Source of the DNA: Incurvaria masculella
Lineage: Eukaryota; Arthropoda; Insecta; Lepidoptera; Incurvariidae
Length of the DNA stretch: 64,000 nucleotides
Assembly: GCA_946894095.1 (NCBI GenBank)
Contig: OX335660.1
Span: 14,141,001-14,205,000 of the forward strand
Reading direction: 5' to 3'
Part shown: in pieces, positions 1-10,932 of the stretch
Numbering within the stretch: position 1 is the stretch's first letter
Layout: every line of letters begins with the position of its first letter
Made by a program: the position numbers and the translations under genes
Notes under the pieces: model-generated
What the model was told of the DNA's origin: nothing
The model's input: only the letters and a program-made list of their open reading frames with translations
Databases searched by the model: none

Positions 1-115
1 AGCCCCGCTCCTGCCATTATTTTTCCATTTGCGTCGGCCAGTGCCGACGTCGCGCCGTCTTCGCCGTCGCGCCGCTAATCGCGCCGAATCGCCCGGTAAG
101 CGCTTACGTAGTTTG
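1..115. other. CpG-rich block at window edge
   Basis: Bases 40-105 are strongly CpG-rich, unlike the AT-rich flank. No supported exon is visible and the block may continue beyond the window. Confidence 0.4.
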
Positions 116-130
116 TCCAGCCTCATTATT

Positions 131-196
131 ATCTAACAGTTTGTGACGTAACTGAGTTAAGTTTGACTACGAAAAGTTTAAATAACTGAAATGAAA
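131..196 (+). mobile_element. LINE 3' tail fragment
   Basis: The stretch from TTTGTGACGTAAC through TTTGACTAC to AAATGAAATT matches, on the opposite strand, the 3' end of the LINE at 5665-6317, and also 16910-17036. It is the last ~65 bp of a 5'-truncated non-LTR element. Identification rests on these internal copies only. Confidence 0.55.
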
Positions 197-439
197 TTAA
201 GTTGATCATTTTGAGTGGCTTTTAAGAAAGTTAGGTTAGATTACATGCCCTGTTCCAAAGGTCCAGTTTTTTGTAACTATATTCCTTATCACGCGTAAGG
301 CGGATGGGAGCTACATGGGAAAAAAATATGTATTGACCCCTCCTGGATAGCACATGCGTGCATGAAATCGAAACAGAATGCTGAAAGAAACAACGTTGTC
401 AACGGATATTTGTTATTTACACAGAAAAATAAAACAATT
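197..439. other. No feature recognised
   Basis: AT-rich sequence with no open frame, repeat or RNA-like fold that I can support. Confidence 0.5.
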
Positions 440-955
440 TGGAGCTCAAGGGCGCGGGGTATTCATTGTCATTCCAAAGGACATGGGTTAAATTCCCGCC
501 TCGTTTATGTACTACTTAATCTTTCTTTCTGAATTGTATTAGCGCATTTTGTCCCGAATGCGAGATCTTTCATGTTTAGAAATCCATGTAAAATGACTAC
601 TAGATTGACTACTACTGTTGACATTTTTTTTTATGTTATGTTACAATGTTTGATGTTTGATTTTTGTCTATTGAAAATATTGACAAGTAATTTAAACAAC
701 CACCATATACCTTACAATGTTTTGTTATGCTTATGTTAATGCCTAATAAATAGAATACGATAGATTGTACGAAAGAGGTACTACTAGTTGGTAGGGTTAA
801 TCCCGCCCTTGGTAGCATCGCATTGTAAGAAAATACGTTAAAAACGGAAATAAAGGGAAGGTTCTTGGATTCCTTTCGGAATGCGGTATGCTGGGCTAAT
901 ATCATGTCGGTGGGTGTGGTATCTACCTTCATGTCCAGTTATTTAAAAACGACGT
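440..955 (+). mobile_element. SINE family A, copy A1, interrupted and decayed
   Basis: The left part (about 450-598) keeps the GGGCGCGGGG head motif, a B-box-like GGGTTAAATTCCC and the GCATTTTGTC...GAATGCGAG block of family A. The right part (about 776-950) keeps the TAGGGTTAATCCCGCCC, ATCGCATTG and GGGCTAATATCAT blocks. About 175 bp of unrelated AT-rich DNA lies between them. The minus-strand open frame across the right half is antisense SINE sequence, not a gene. Confidence 0.7.
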
Positions 956-2656
956 ACAGTCAACGAAAGATTAAAGGACACACTTCCGGTTCAAGGAAAA
1001 GGTGAACAGTCAAAATACTTTTAGTTTAGCCGAGAAACATAGGTCTGACTATACATACAAAAATTACAAAGAATGTGTACTATCATGTAAATAAAAAAAT
1101 ATAAAATTTACAAGTTAGGTTGTATTTTAACACACTTCATTATTACCTTCAACCGGATGTGTATCTTTAGAACTTTAGTCGACTGTACTTGCTTGGACTT
1201 AATACAATTTATAAGTAATGGATAAGTAACAGGAAAAGATGCACAGGTCATCGCTACCCCTCGAGGAAAGCAGGGTGACGGTGTGTCCCCGTGTACGAGT
1301 ATTATTCCACCGTAGTGATGTCGCAACCCACGCAGCACAGTATCGATCCGGCGGCGCGGACGCGAGCTATCTCGCCGTTACGCGTGCTATCAGCTCCTTT
1401 AATGCAGAAAGATAAGCCAAAACAAACAGCGCAAATGCCTCGCTGAAATCAACGGGGAATTCGCCCCGATACGGTCCTGTAAGCACACGCGACACGGTTG
1501 CGTAACTCGCACTGTACGGTTTTTGGAGGCATCGATTTTTCTACGCAATTGAATTATTCAACTTCATTTCTATCTCAAACTGTGTCCAACATATATTTCC
1601 TATGTGATTTGCATGAACGTGCAGCAAGAATCCATTAATTTAAGGCGCTAGGACTAGTCAACTACTCGCGCCATACAAATGCACCTTTGAACAAATGTAA
1701 TAATGTGCAGTGAAACGTCTCGGCAAATCCAAATAGAAGTCCAGACTGATAATGGATTGTTAATATTTTTTTATTCCATCATTTGTTTAAACAATAATAA
1801 TAAAAAAGTCTATTTTTCACATTAGAAATCTGAATGTAATGTGATTTCTAGATATAAGCAAACAACTAATTCTATTTGATTTTAGAGAAAAAGATCGGAA
1901 ATGGACACCGTTTCCGCAATGTATGTTGTACAGAAAAAGGAAACATACATTAACGAAAATAGGTTGATCCTGTCTAGCAAGGAATCATATATTGTAAGAA
2001 TGACACTTCTAATCGTCAAACTTAGTTAGTTAACTTGGGGTGCCTCGTCTAACTTTGCGATTTGGCTAGTACCAGGGCCTTAATGAAGAAAGCAGTAAAG
2101 AGAACTATTTCATAAGGATAGTAATAGATAAGGCTGGACTTAAACTAACAAGCAAACCTTTAGCGGGCGTGCGTAAACCAATGAGTAGTCAGTCTGAGTT
2201 TTCACATAAATTGGCGTTCACGAAACTTCGAAGTTAAGTAAAAACGTCCAACTCCACACAAGTTTTTACTCGATATTCTGTGGTTTTACTTCTTTAAGCT
2301 GTCACAGTCAAACCAGGACTTCCGATTTGTATGAAAACGCGAAGTCGGCGTAAACGGCAGCATCAACTTATTTACGGCGACGGTGAGTAAGCTGTCTCAC
2401 TGCGCGTGCTCTTCAATTTCTCCATACATTTGAAAACGCCAATCGATCGGTTTGGCATAAACGCCAATTGAGGTGGCAACTGGGACTAGAGGCTCTGTTT
2501 TACACCCATAGCTATTCAAAGATGTTACTTCGGCTTGGTTTGACCAAGGTGTGCCTTTCGGATGTAAATTTTGACGTTTATCCCTTACATTTTACGACAA
2601 CATTAATATTCGGAAGGTATGCCTTGGCAAAGTCAAGCGCAAGTGACGTCTATGAA
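956..2656. other. No gene recognised
   Basis: Mostly AT-rich. A small CpG-rich patch lies at 1345-1380 and another around 1440-1510. The short open frames here (for example 1108-1338 minus and 2468-2677 plus) show no recognisable motif. Confidence 0.5.
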
Positions 2657-3030
2657 TCTCAGCCTAGTTCGGCGTAGAGGAGCTACGAACGATTCGTAGC
2701 GTGAAATGGTCGGAAGAATGAACGTTCTCGTAGATGCAGCTACGACGCACGTATTGGTAAGCTGTAAAATTAATAGTTAGGAATTAAAATGAACGCCATA
2801 ACTAGTTTTGTTGAGTAAAAACTTTTTTTTTTCACGTTCTTGCCAACAACAAAGACAATATTAATTATATATCAGAAATTCCAACAAAATGCGTTGCGCT
2901 TACATCTACCAGAACCTATGTACATTCAGCCAACCGCTTCATCTTGCGAGATCTTCGTAGACCATCTACGCGAATGTGCTGCTTGTAGATACATCATTTG
3001 AGCTTTACCGCCTACGAATAAAGTATTTCT
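2657..3030. repeat. CTACG/CGTAG-rich segment with a hairpin
   Basis: CTACG and CGTAG occur repeatedly at 2673-2755 and 2955-3020. At 2682-2700, GCTACGAA and TTCGTAGC form a perfect 8-bp stem with a 3-nt loop. A similar segment is at 20577-20715, so this may be a decayed palindromic element. Confidence 0.35.
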
Positions 3031-4399
3031 ACTATTTCCTATTGCCCGCATAAGGATAAGTGATTATATGTTATGTGAGTACAAGACAAGGTTATGAATA
3101 ATAATAAAAAATACCATAACATGCACGCTTGATAATAATAAGATTGAGAAGAACGACAGAGAAGAATGTAATCCCGGGTGACTTTTAAAATATTTTTAAA
3201 TGTTACAAGCATAAAATAATAAGTTATTTATAACATTATATCTTACTACAAGGCCAGGCTTTCCGTTGAGAAACTGTCAAACTGTCAATACCTAAAATAT
3301 CTTTGCCTCGAGTACAAAATAAAAGAGAGCGGCAAAGCATTTTTATCGACTTACGCAGATTGCTGTCAAAGGGTTTATTGGCACAATACGTCACAGCATC
3401 TTAGACGAGATCTAATCTTGGACGAGACATAAATTGGGTGAGCGCAAATAAATTTCTGAACCTACCGACGGTACATTTCAGGCTCGCGCGCTCAAAGAGG
3501 TTTGACTTTTTATTAAACGAAAACGAGTTGAGAGTGGATGCCAAACATCGCCTTTAGATTTAACCAACCAAAGTTTTTTTTCTTCATCCATATGCACTCG
3601 GATTTGTCATATTTTATCATTAGCATTCTACAGCGAAGAAGAACTGGCAAAAATTTACTAAACTTTTGTACAGTATCAAAATGTATGAATTTAGATCGTG
3701 AAATGTATTCCCCCTATAAGATCCAACTGATCCTTTTTATTCTTTACCTATAGAGTTGGTTAACTGTGAAACACATTCCCCTATCTGGCAGAAGTTAGGC
3801 ATTAAAGGGCGTGTCCTAGTAAGTCTAGTGCACGCCATTATAAGTCGCTATTTACACAAATCACACAAGTTTCAATTAAAGGATAAAAAAGTGATTTTTA
3901 ATTAAGTATTTCAATAATTTATGCGAGATGTTATTTATCACTTTGTTTAAATTTAAGGAAAAAACTTGTGTTTCCAATAAAGAGTAAATAAGAAGGAATT
4001 ATATAAATCTGGAAAGCAGTTTTATGTAACACAGGAACCCTGAGTGTGAGAACGAACAAATTCCCGTCTCTCGCAATGATTCAAAGCTCGCGTGCATGTT
4101 AGCTCACGAGCGTCGAGCATATCTGCAGCGGTGAAAATGCATCTGACTTCGAATGCACGGTCGCGCTCGTATTCACGCGACAAGACACGACCGTCGCATC
4201 GCATCTTCAAAACCAAAAGTCCCAGTTGAACGAAAAGATGGTCTTCTGTCTAACGGTCGATTGCCTCCTAGAATCTCAGTTATTGTGAATGTTTTTAAAT
4301 TGTTAACACATCATCGTTCATAAATTTCAGGTTCGCCAGCGTTTGTTAGAGTTTTAGATAAATATTGACTCTTGAAACCGTGATTAAAAACGTAAAAAT
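3031..4399. other. No gene recognised
   Basis: AT-rich sequence. The open frames at 3538-3753 (plus) and 4022-4216 (minus) lack recognisable motifs. A moderately CpG-rich patch at 4060-4210 is unexplained. Confidence 0.5.
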
Positions 4400-4835
4400 A
4401 AATAAATACAGCTCGTGGTGGTCATGCCGGTCATACACCACTTTCTTTCTCTTTCTGAGTTGGATAAGTACATTTTCAACGAGCTGTACATGGTTAGGAA
4501 CCCATATAAAACAGTAGGTCTCCTTCCCCTACTAGGTGGCAGGGTTAAGCCGCCGCGGTCCGCTACCACCACATTAGATGAAGAATTGGTTGAAACAACA
4601 ATGAAAATTTGTCGGTGTTTTCCATATGGTTCGGTGTACCCGCGCTCATAAAATATGGTCCTGGCGTGGCAACTAATTCCTGCGGCAATGAAGTGTCAGT
4701 GTTTTCTATCCAGTTCATTGTAGCCGAGCAATATAAAAAAGGTCCTGGCATGGCACCTAGTTCCCATGTGGTGTGTTAGACTAATATCTGACAGTCAGTT
4801 TGGTATTCGCCTTCCCTGGCCAGTTACATATAAAA
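4400..4835 (+). mobile_element. SINE family A, mosaic copy A2
   Basis: The tRNA-type head is mostly lost, but the TTTCTGAGTTGGATAAG, CCTACTAGGTGG and CCATATGGTTCG blocks follow in family order. The distal body then appears twice: about 4617-4690 carries the CTCATAAA variant, and about 4697-4790 carries the GCAATATAAA plus TTCCCATGTGG variant. The second version is the one linked to the 5S-type head in copy A10. Confidence 0.75.
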
Positions 4836-5544
4836 ACAACCTGGGTTTCTTCAAAAATGGTGTGAAAAATCGGCTGGCATGGTTTTCGCAGCCCCCCTGA
4901 AAATTCTAAAACCCATCTCGTCTGGCACCTGGATTCGTACACGCCATATGCCGCGCAATACTCCAGGAGCCAACGTACGGCACGAACAAATTTCAGCTAT
5001 CGCGAGCCCTATTACGATTAATTTCAATAAATTAATTGCGGGGCACTGTGGGCCGCGACACCTGCAGCCGTCCTCACGTCCAATTCATCTCGGCGGGAGC
5101 GAACAGGTGAGGCCACTCCCCTACCCCCGGGCAGCGCGCTCGCCCGCCGTCCGCGTGACCGACTTCCGCCGCAACCTTACCATCGGTCGACGCCGACGGT
5201 TGCATTTGTCGACTCATCTATTTACGATCGATTACTTATTCTGCGACAAATATTTTACGCGTCACAACAGATATAACAGTCGATTATACGTTAACGCGAT
5301 ACGCGATATTCTGTCCATCTGACACATGACTAGTGTTTTTAAGAACTTCATATACTAACTGGCTAACTAAGAAAACATTATCATCGATATTATTTCGATA
5401 TTTATAACTAGCAAGAAATACATAACAGCGGATTCCGGCAAGTAAATATAATGCATTATGCCCACTAAATGTCTTCCCGTGCATGTTGTTCGAGGCGACT
5501 AAGGGATTCATCGATCCTAGATCGGATTCCACGTTAAATTTGAG
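4836..5544. other. CpG-rich block, coding potential unproven
   Basis: Bases 5040-5200 are GC- and CpG-rich. A 147-codon plus-strand frame spans 4879-5322 but shows no known domain, and it is open partly because TAA/TAG codons are rare in GC-rich DNA. A GAACAGGTGAGG string near 5101 resembles a splice donor. It could be an upstream exon of a gene outside the window or simply a CpG-rich element. Confidence 0.35.
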
Positions 5545-5664
5545 GTTGGTACGTTAATACCGCACAGAATGCTACCATCCCATTAGCAAACCAAAGTGGA
5601 ATTGACAAAAATGTTACGTATTTTCCATCCAGTTCAATGTCGCCGTGCAAGATAGGGAAAGGCC
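5545..5664 (+). mobile_element. SINE family A, copy A3 (left part, split by a LINE)
   Basis: Contains the ACGTATTTTCCATCCAG, TTCAATGTCGCCGTGC and AGGCCTTGGCA blocks of the SINE A body. It stops abruptly where a LINE 3' tail begins and resumes at about 6318. Confidence 0.75.
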
Positions 5665-6317
5665 TTGGCAAGTTTTCATTTCATTTCATTTCATTTATTT
5701 AAACTTTTTGGTAGTCAAACTACACCAAGTTACGTCACAAAGATCGGCGGATTCGATCAACCCAGTAAAGAAGAACCCGCAAAGAAACTTCACGGGTTTA
5801 CATAACATAATATATTTATAGCATTACAAGTATACTCGGGTGTAAAAGCCGTCGTCAACTTAACCTATGTCAGGTGTATAAAGCCCTCGTCAAGTTTGAT
5901 ATCAATGAAGTGTATCAAGTCAATATATTATATATAGAATAAGTATTTATATATAAAAATACTACCAGCGTAGTATTATGTCAAAGAAGTCTTACAATTT
6001 TGTATGGTACACAGTTATGTACTAGTCTTCTTATGATATTAAGTCACAAAAGAGAGTTTTATCGGAAAGAGCTTCGCTTATATTATGATATACTTTACTA
6101 AGAAGAACTGATTTAATTTTATTTTAAATTCATTAAGGGGCAAATTTCTCATTACTGCTGGTAATTTATTGTACAATCTAACACTGTTGTGAATAAAACT
6201 CTTCGAAGTCTTTGCTCGTCTGTGTGTTTTGGACATTGTATATTAAACTTATTTCTAGTATTGTGGGAATGTATGTCAGCGTTAAGAGTAGCCGATTCTA
6301 TAGTATTTTTTTTTTCA
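5665..6317 (-). pseudogene. 5'-truncated non-LTR retrotransposon (jockey/CR1-like) inserted in SINE A3
   Basis: Read on the minus strand, about 6300-6100 encodes the C-terminal end of a LINE ORF2. HSHNTRNKFNIQCPKH is followed, one frameshift later, by the LYNKLP-type block common in these proteins. The 3' UTR then runs to a tail of TTTCA repeats (AAATG on the element's own strand) at 5668-5692. The reverse transcriptase core is absent, so this is a dead 3' fragment. SINE A sequence ending in TTGGCA abuts its 3' side and SINE sequence starting CATGGCACC abuts its 5' side, so it inserted into an existing SINE. Confidence 0.75.
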
Positions 6318-6360
6318 TGGCACCTAATTCCCATGAATTGCGTTAGGCTAATATCCCCAT
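6318..6360 (+). mobile_element. SINE family A, copy A3 (right part)
   Basis: CATGGCACCTAATTCCCATG followed by GTTAGGCTAATATCC continues the body interrupted at 5664. Confidence 0.7.
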
Positions 6361-6385
6361 GCGATGTTTTTTTCCAACACAAATT

Positions 6386-6465
6386 CACACCCCGCACTTA
6401 CACGCACACACCCTCACACCTTTACTCACCCCGACACCAACCCACGCCCCCTCACACCTTAAATC
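6386..6465. repeat. C/A-rich low-complexity tract
   Basis: Irregular ACAC/CACCCC runs, almost free of G. They give rise to the tail of a spurious open frame. Confidence 0.6.
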
Positions 6466-6472
6466 CTTAATA

Positions 6473-6690
6473 TTAAAACCTTTGTACAATTATAAATGCT
6501 CATTTCCATGCTTAATTTAAGTTTAGAATTAATTAAGGTTTTTAAGCTTAGATAGCAGTATACTCAAATTGTATCTGTGAAAACATGTTTATGGCTTTTG
6601 ACAATTACATTGTCCATTTTGAATATTAGTTGTAAATTAGCTGTAAGTTTTCAAATAGATAAAGAAATATAAGAAATATAAAGAAAGAAC
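6473..6690 (+). mobile_element. Possible LINE 3' UTR and tail
   Basis: AT-rich sequence ending in AATAT/AAAGAAATATAAG repeats, as at retroposon 3' ends. No coding part is attached, so the call is tentative. Confidence 0.35.
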
Positions 6691-6754
6691 CCCAAAAAAA
6701 GATGCTCGGTAAAAGTAAACAACGTGCACGCATTTTCTCCTTTTTTGACAAACT

Positions 6755-7075
6755 AACAACACATGACAGCACTTTGCACAACGCAAAGACCGGAGGGTCG
6801 TCGACCTATCGCCCGTATCCCGCCGGGGCGGCGCCGCGGTGAAAAATGTCCGCGCCGAAACCGCCGCCGCGTCGCCGCCGGCCGACTGTCTCTAATTACT
6901 GCGCGATGATGAATCGGCCGCGCGCCCCCGACGCTGCGGCCGAGACGCGCCCGCCTGCGGGTGACGGCTGCGTTTTTTGCAGAGGCAACGGGAGCATTCG
7001 CCAGGGCGACCTCGCCCGTTTTCCTTTCGCGCCGAGAGAAATCATCGACCATACTATACTGTCGACCTACCATTG
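6755..7075. other. CpG-rich island
   Basis: Dense GCCGCC/CGCGCC sequence at 6785-7030 with overlapping open frames on both strands (6753-7073 minus, 6846-7076 plus), none with recognisable domains. A TTTTTTGCAG string at 6971-6980 resembles a splice acceptor. It could be an unmapped exon or a regulatory island. Confidence 0.4.
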
Positions 7076-7375
7076 AGAGATATGAGAATGCGCAAGATAT
7101 TCAGAGATGTCACTATCGTAGTCAAGAGTTTGCTCTTCACGAATGTATGTAATGTTCTTATTATAACGTTCTTTTTGAGCAGTAGTAATCAATCAATCAC
7201 TGTAAACTAGTTTGTAAGTATCAATGGAAAAAATATAATACAATGACCAACCTGACAAAGTTTCTTGTCGGCTCTTCTTCGCCAGAAGTAATCGAACCGA
7301 CAGGAAAAAAAAAAGACGAATCCGAGTGTGTAATATACATCTAATGGAGGAAATAAAGAAACTGAAACTGAAACT
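7076..7375 (+). mobile_element. LINE 3' UTR with GAAACT tail
   Basis: Contains GTTTCTTGTCGGCTCTTCTT, a motif I associate with LINE 3' UTRs in Lepidoptera, and ends in three AAACTG-type repeats at 7357-7374. No matching ORF lies upstream. Confidence 0.5.
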
Positions 7376-7383
7376 GATTCTTT

Positions 7384-7643
7384 TGAGGGATGTCTAGAAA
7401 AACTGTCGCTTAAGAGGGTTATATCTCTGTGTTCTATGGTCTGTACCGAGGATAATGCTCATAGAAGTTGATAACACTTCCTCTCCGCCCTCTTTCTACC
7501 ATCGCTCAACGCGGAACAGGTAGAGAATGAACCCATTCACTGTCGACATTCCGAAAATCAGAAACAATCTATCCTCTGTATCCTTTATCTATGTCGGAAA
7601 ACTATGGAATCGACTCCCTGCCGAGATATTTGTGTCAAAGTAC
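7384..7643 (+). pseudogene. LINE ORF2 C-terminal remnant (jockey-like)
   Basis: With several frame changes the plus strand reads through an LRGLYLCVLWSV-like block, then PSFYHRSTRN, then a segment equivalent to FVRKLWNRLPAEIF. This is the cysteine-poor C-terminal region of jockey-type ORF2 proteins. The same order of blocks is in the remnant at 62745-63208. No reverse transcriptase motifs are left. Inverted-repeat element F1 begins directly at its 3' end. Confidence 0.6.
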
Positions 7644-8155
7644 AACCTATGACAAAAATGGTAACGATAACGTAAATGGCTGAAACTGGGTTCACGTGAT
7701 ACAGACGGTCTGCCTGCACCAAGTGGTTGCGTTACCTAGATAAGGCGCCTGAAAAAGTAGTTATCGTTATAAAAAATACTGATAAGGTAAATTGCTGCAA
7801 ATAACGTAGCATGAAAGTATCATTCCATAATAGCTTTGAAATACAAAAACTGAACAAATCGTTGTTGCATTTCGTAGTTATAAACGATTTAGGTTACAGA
7901 CATATTTTTAGGTGTATTCATGAATTTAATTAAAAAAACGATTGGTTATAATGTATAATGAATAGTTAACCATAAGTGCAGACAATCAATATATTCATCA
8001 CCAGGTACATACCAACATCTATTTTGTATAGCCAATCTAGCTACCGCAACCACTCGGCGCAGGCAGACCGACATATTTAGCATCAGAAGGTCTCTCACCT
8101 GTGAACCCAGATTCAGTCATTTACCTAATCGTGACCAAACATTTGATGACCTCCC
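7644..8155 (+). mobile_element. Inverted-repeat element F, copy F1
   Basis: The left end reads GACAAAAATGGTAACGATAA, then AAATGGCTGAAACTGGGTTC. The right end is its inverse (GAACCCAGATTCAGTCATTT and GTGACCAAACATTTGATGAC). A second inverted block, GGTCTGCCTGC...AAGTGGTTGCG, extends the arms to over 100 bp. It has no ORF, so it is a non-autonomous foldback/MITE-like element. Other copies are at 24901 and 53288. Confidence 0.75.
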
Positions 8156-8164
8156 GGAATATTA

Positions 8165-8395
8165 GTGACGAGCCTATTTTTAATAATTTGTTTGCTTGAA
8201 AGCTTAACATTACCGATGTGGTTGTGGTACCAATGATTCCTAACAATGTTTACCATTGCCATAAATAATTCCTGTTACATATTAAATGCACTTATCAAAC
8301 TCTCAACTAGAACAACAGTGGTGCAGCCAACGGGTATCGAACCCACGTCTCCAAATTGAAAAGAGCGGCCCATACCACTAGGCCATAAATGTTGT
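8165..8395 (-). mobile_element. tRNA-derived SINE S3
   Basis: On the minus strand TGGCCTAGTGGTATGGGCC (A box) lies about 40 nt before GGGTTCGATACCC (B box); both fit Pol III promoter consensus. The head is followed by GCACCACTG and then GAGTTTGATAAGTGCATTT, the same order as in SINE A after its head, so S3 is related to A with a different tRNA-like head. The body is decayed beyond about 8280. Confidence 0.6.
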
Positions 8396-8962
8396 TTAAA
8401 TGTCATAGCGTTAAGTAAACATTAAGGGACCTACCTTTGCTCTGTTAATATTAACTAAAGCCCTAGTGGATGACGAGTTTCTTTGCGGGTTTTGCAATGG
8501 TGGGATCTCTTTTCAGTTGCTTTTGACAACGTATATTTCTTTACAGAATTTGCATGGCCGACGAAGCACAATCTTTGACGCTTTCGAGCTTTATTCGCGC
8601 TGAATTTTGCGGAAGGGAAGCCTTATTTTCTAGCCTCAAGCAATAATACGAAAAATACAATCCAACTGATATTTTGACGCTGAGGCACCTCTTATGACAC
8701 GACTTAAACTAGGTGCAACGTAAAAAGTACTATAGTAAAGAGTATGAAATTAAATGAGAGTCAATAAGGCCACCTTATTTTGCCAAACAATTTGACCTTT
8801 GTGCAACATACACTGAAACAAGCTTATTGTTCCAGAGTCCGTTGAGTATCTCAAGAAACTGACTGTGAGGACGACTTGTCACTTTTCATCGAGATTTCAG
8901 GATTTCTAATATCCCCTCATATACACCTAGAGTCGTTGGTCACTGTAAAAACATTAAAAATA
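8396..8962. other. No gene recognised
   Basis: A TTTCTTTGCGGGTT string at 8480-8493 resembles part of the LINE 3' UTR seen at 16918, but nothing else supports an element. Confidence 0.5.
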
Positions 8963-8967
8963 ATAAT

Positions 8968-9652
8968 AACCGACTTCAAAGAAAAAGCACTAAAAAGTAA
9001 AAAATAATTGCCATTTTTGTCATTGTTATTTTTTGAGTCGGCGTCAGCCGGGCACGCGCTGCGCCAATCAAGAAAACCTTGGCTACCTTGGCTGACACCG
9101 ACTCAAAATATAACAATAATCGTAACTACAAAAATGGCAATTATGTTTTACTTTTTAGTGCTTTTTATTTGAAGTCGGTTATTTTTTTTGTTAATTTTTT
9201 TTATTTCTTCATTTTTAGTGAATCTGAAGTACACTAACTAATTTGTACACGTCCTTTCCAATAAAAAAAGAATCACCGAAATCGGTTGGCGTTATATTGA
9301 GTTATTCGTCCATTTGTCGCGCACATCTTAATACAAATTTAAGACTTATATGATTTTCTCATGGATATCATTGTCAGAACTTAACAAAATTAAAATGGGA
9401 CCACTTGGGAAGCACTAGCTTTCATTTAAAAAAAATATTCATCAAAATCGCTTAACCCAGGCAAAAGTTATGAGGGAACAAACATAAAAAAATACATTAA
9501 TTAAATACGTTATTTTGTTTAAGTGGAATCTTTTTTGGTTTAGTTATTATGTGTATTTCTTTTTACTTATATATTTTGTGTAACTGTGTGATTTCTGAAT
9601 AAAAAAAAAAAATACAGACGAATTAAGAACCTCCTCCTTTTTTGAAGTCGGT
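8968..9652 (+). mobile_element. Foldback element E, copy E1
   Basis: Starts AACCGACTTCAAA and ends TTTTTTGAAGTCGGTT. The first ~215 bp fold into a very long hairpin: 8968-9052 pairs with about 9090-9180, including GAGTCGGCGTCAGCC against GGCTGACACCGACTC. The hairpin right arm also ends in GAAGTCGGTT, so the terminal motif occurs three times. The 3' part is AT-rich and non-coding, with no transposase. Confidence 0.8.
9496..9610 (+). mobile_element. Short poly-A retroposed insert inside E1
   Basis: E2 lacks this ~115 bp. The insert ends in GAATAAAAAAAAAAAA and is flanked on both sides by AAAAAATAC, a likely target-site duplication. It is the 3' piece of an unidentified polyadenylated transcript or LINE. 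Confidence 0.55.
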
Positions 9653-9659
9653 TAAAAAT

Positions 9660-10060
9660 AAACAACCGCACCCATCTCAATAAACTCGACAGATGACAAT
9701 GACGCATTATTAAAATCGCCCGCCGTGTTTACGCATAGGTAAATTTACGCGTGAGTTCCGTGTGTTTTCAGTTAGCAAAAACAAAATGTAACCATTCAGT
9801 TCGCGCTTTTGTTTTCTCTCGATTGTTTTATTTCCGCGCCGCGCTGCGCGCAACACGTGCGTGTCTCGGAGGGGAAAAATATAAAAAAAATAGGCTCCGA
9901 CCAGCAAAGCGAACGTGTTGGCGTTTCACCTGCGTCTCTGCTGACTTGTGCTTTAAATACACACCCGGCTGAAGGGCTGGGGTTCGGGGTCCGCCGGATA
10001 AATTAATTTGTGGACACGAGCACCCCAACAAAGGGCTATTCGCCCGAATCAGATAAAAGC
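9660..10060. other. Mixed-composition segment with overlapping short frames
   Basis: Short frames in four reading frames (9710-10031) overlap a CpG-rich patch at 9835-9875. None shows a recognisable product. Confidence 0.35.
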
Positions 10061-10930
10061 GAGCTTTGTAGCGGGTAATAAAAACGTTTCAACGAATAAA
10101 TAAGTCGGCACGTGTGTCATTGAAAATAGAGGCACACGTAATGGTTGAGTTTTGAAAATTTGAAACAGCGCGTCTCATAGTGGACGTAGCCCACAAACTT
10201 TTCTAATAACCTATTTCTAATACTTTAATTTCAGCCTTCAGGTTTCTTAAAGCAGATTATTATTATTAAAAGTTTGGAAATTAATTATTCTGAGCCAATC
10301 GTTAATCATCACATCATCACATGTCGAAAGAAATCAGAAAAAAGAAAGTAAGCTTAGCAACCACCTTGTTTCCATGCTCGGTAAAAAATATTAATCTCAG
10401 CATAAGTACGAGTACATTCATAATTTGATACGATGAATTGTTATAGTACTCGTGTACGGTGTTTTTCTCTGAAATCTTGTACCGGAAATGGAGACAAATT
10501 TGAGATCACTTTTTGTAATGCTGACGTCAACCATAGAGCAAAAGGGACTTAGGAATCCCTTCTATGTATGTATGAACAGGTTTTTTTTATCTTGACTTTG
10601 TAAACCTAATATAACCATAAATATTTAAACACGTCACTTATGAGAAACAGGCCAAACTTAAAATCAGCTACTAGGCTTAGAAATATTTTGTTATTCATTA
10701 CATTCACTGTTCTTTCGTTATATTCGTTAAATTAATTATCGTTACTTATATTTACTAATCAGTGTAGCATAGTATTTAGAAATTAGGTAAGTACAAACAA
10801 TCCGATTGTATATACATTAAGAATTTATCAGTACTAAGCATTTTCACTTTCATTTTTCACTTCCCGGTGTAAAAATTTGATAGGAAACGACTGAACAGCA
10901 AAGGTAAAAAAAACAAATTTAACAAAAAAA
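10061..10930. other. No gene recognised
   Basis: AT-rich, with no open frame over 60 codons and no repeat shared with the rest of the window. Confidence 0.5.
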
Positions 10931-10932
10931 AT

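Noticed and set aside
4879..5322. 147-codon plus-strand open frame
   Set aside because: Largely GC-rich DNA where stops are rare; no domain, no homology recognised, and part of the frame is ordinary AT-rich flank.
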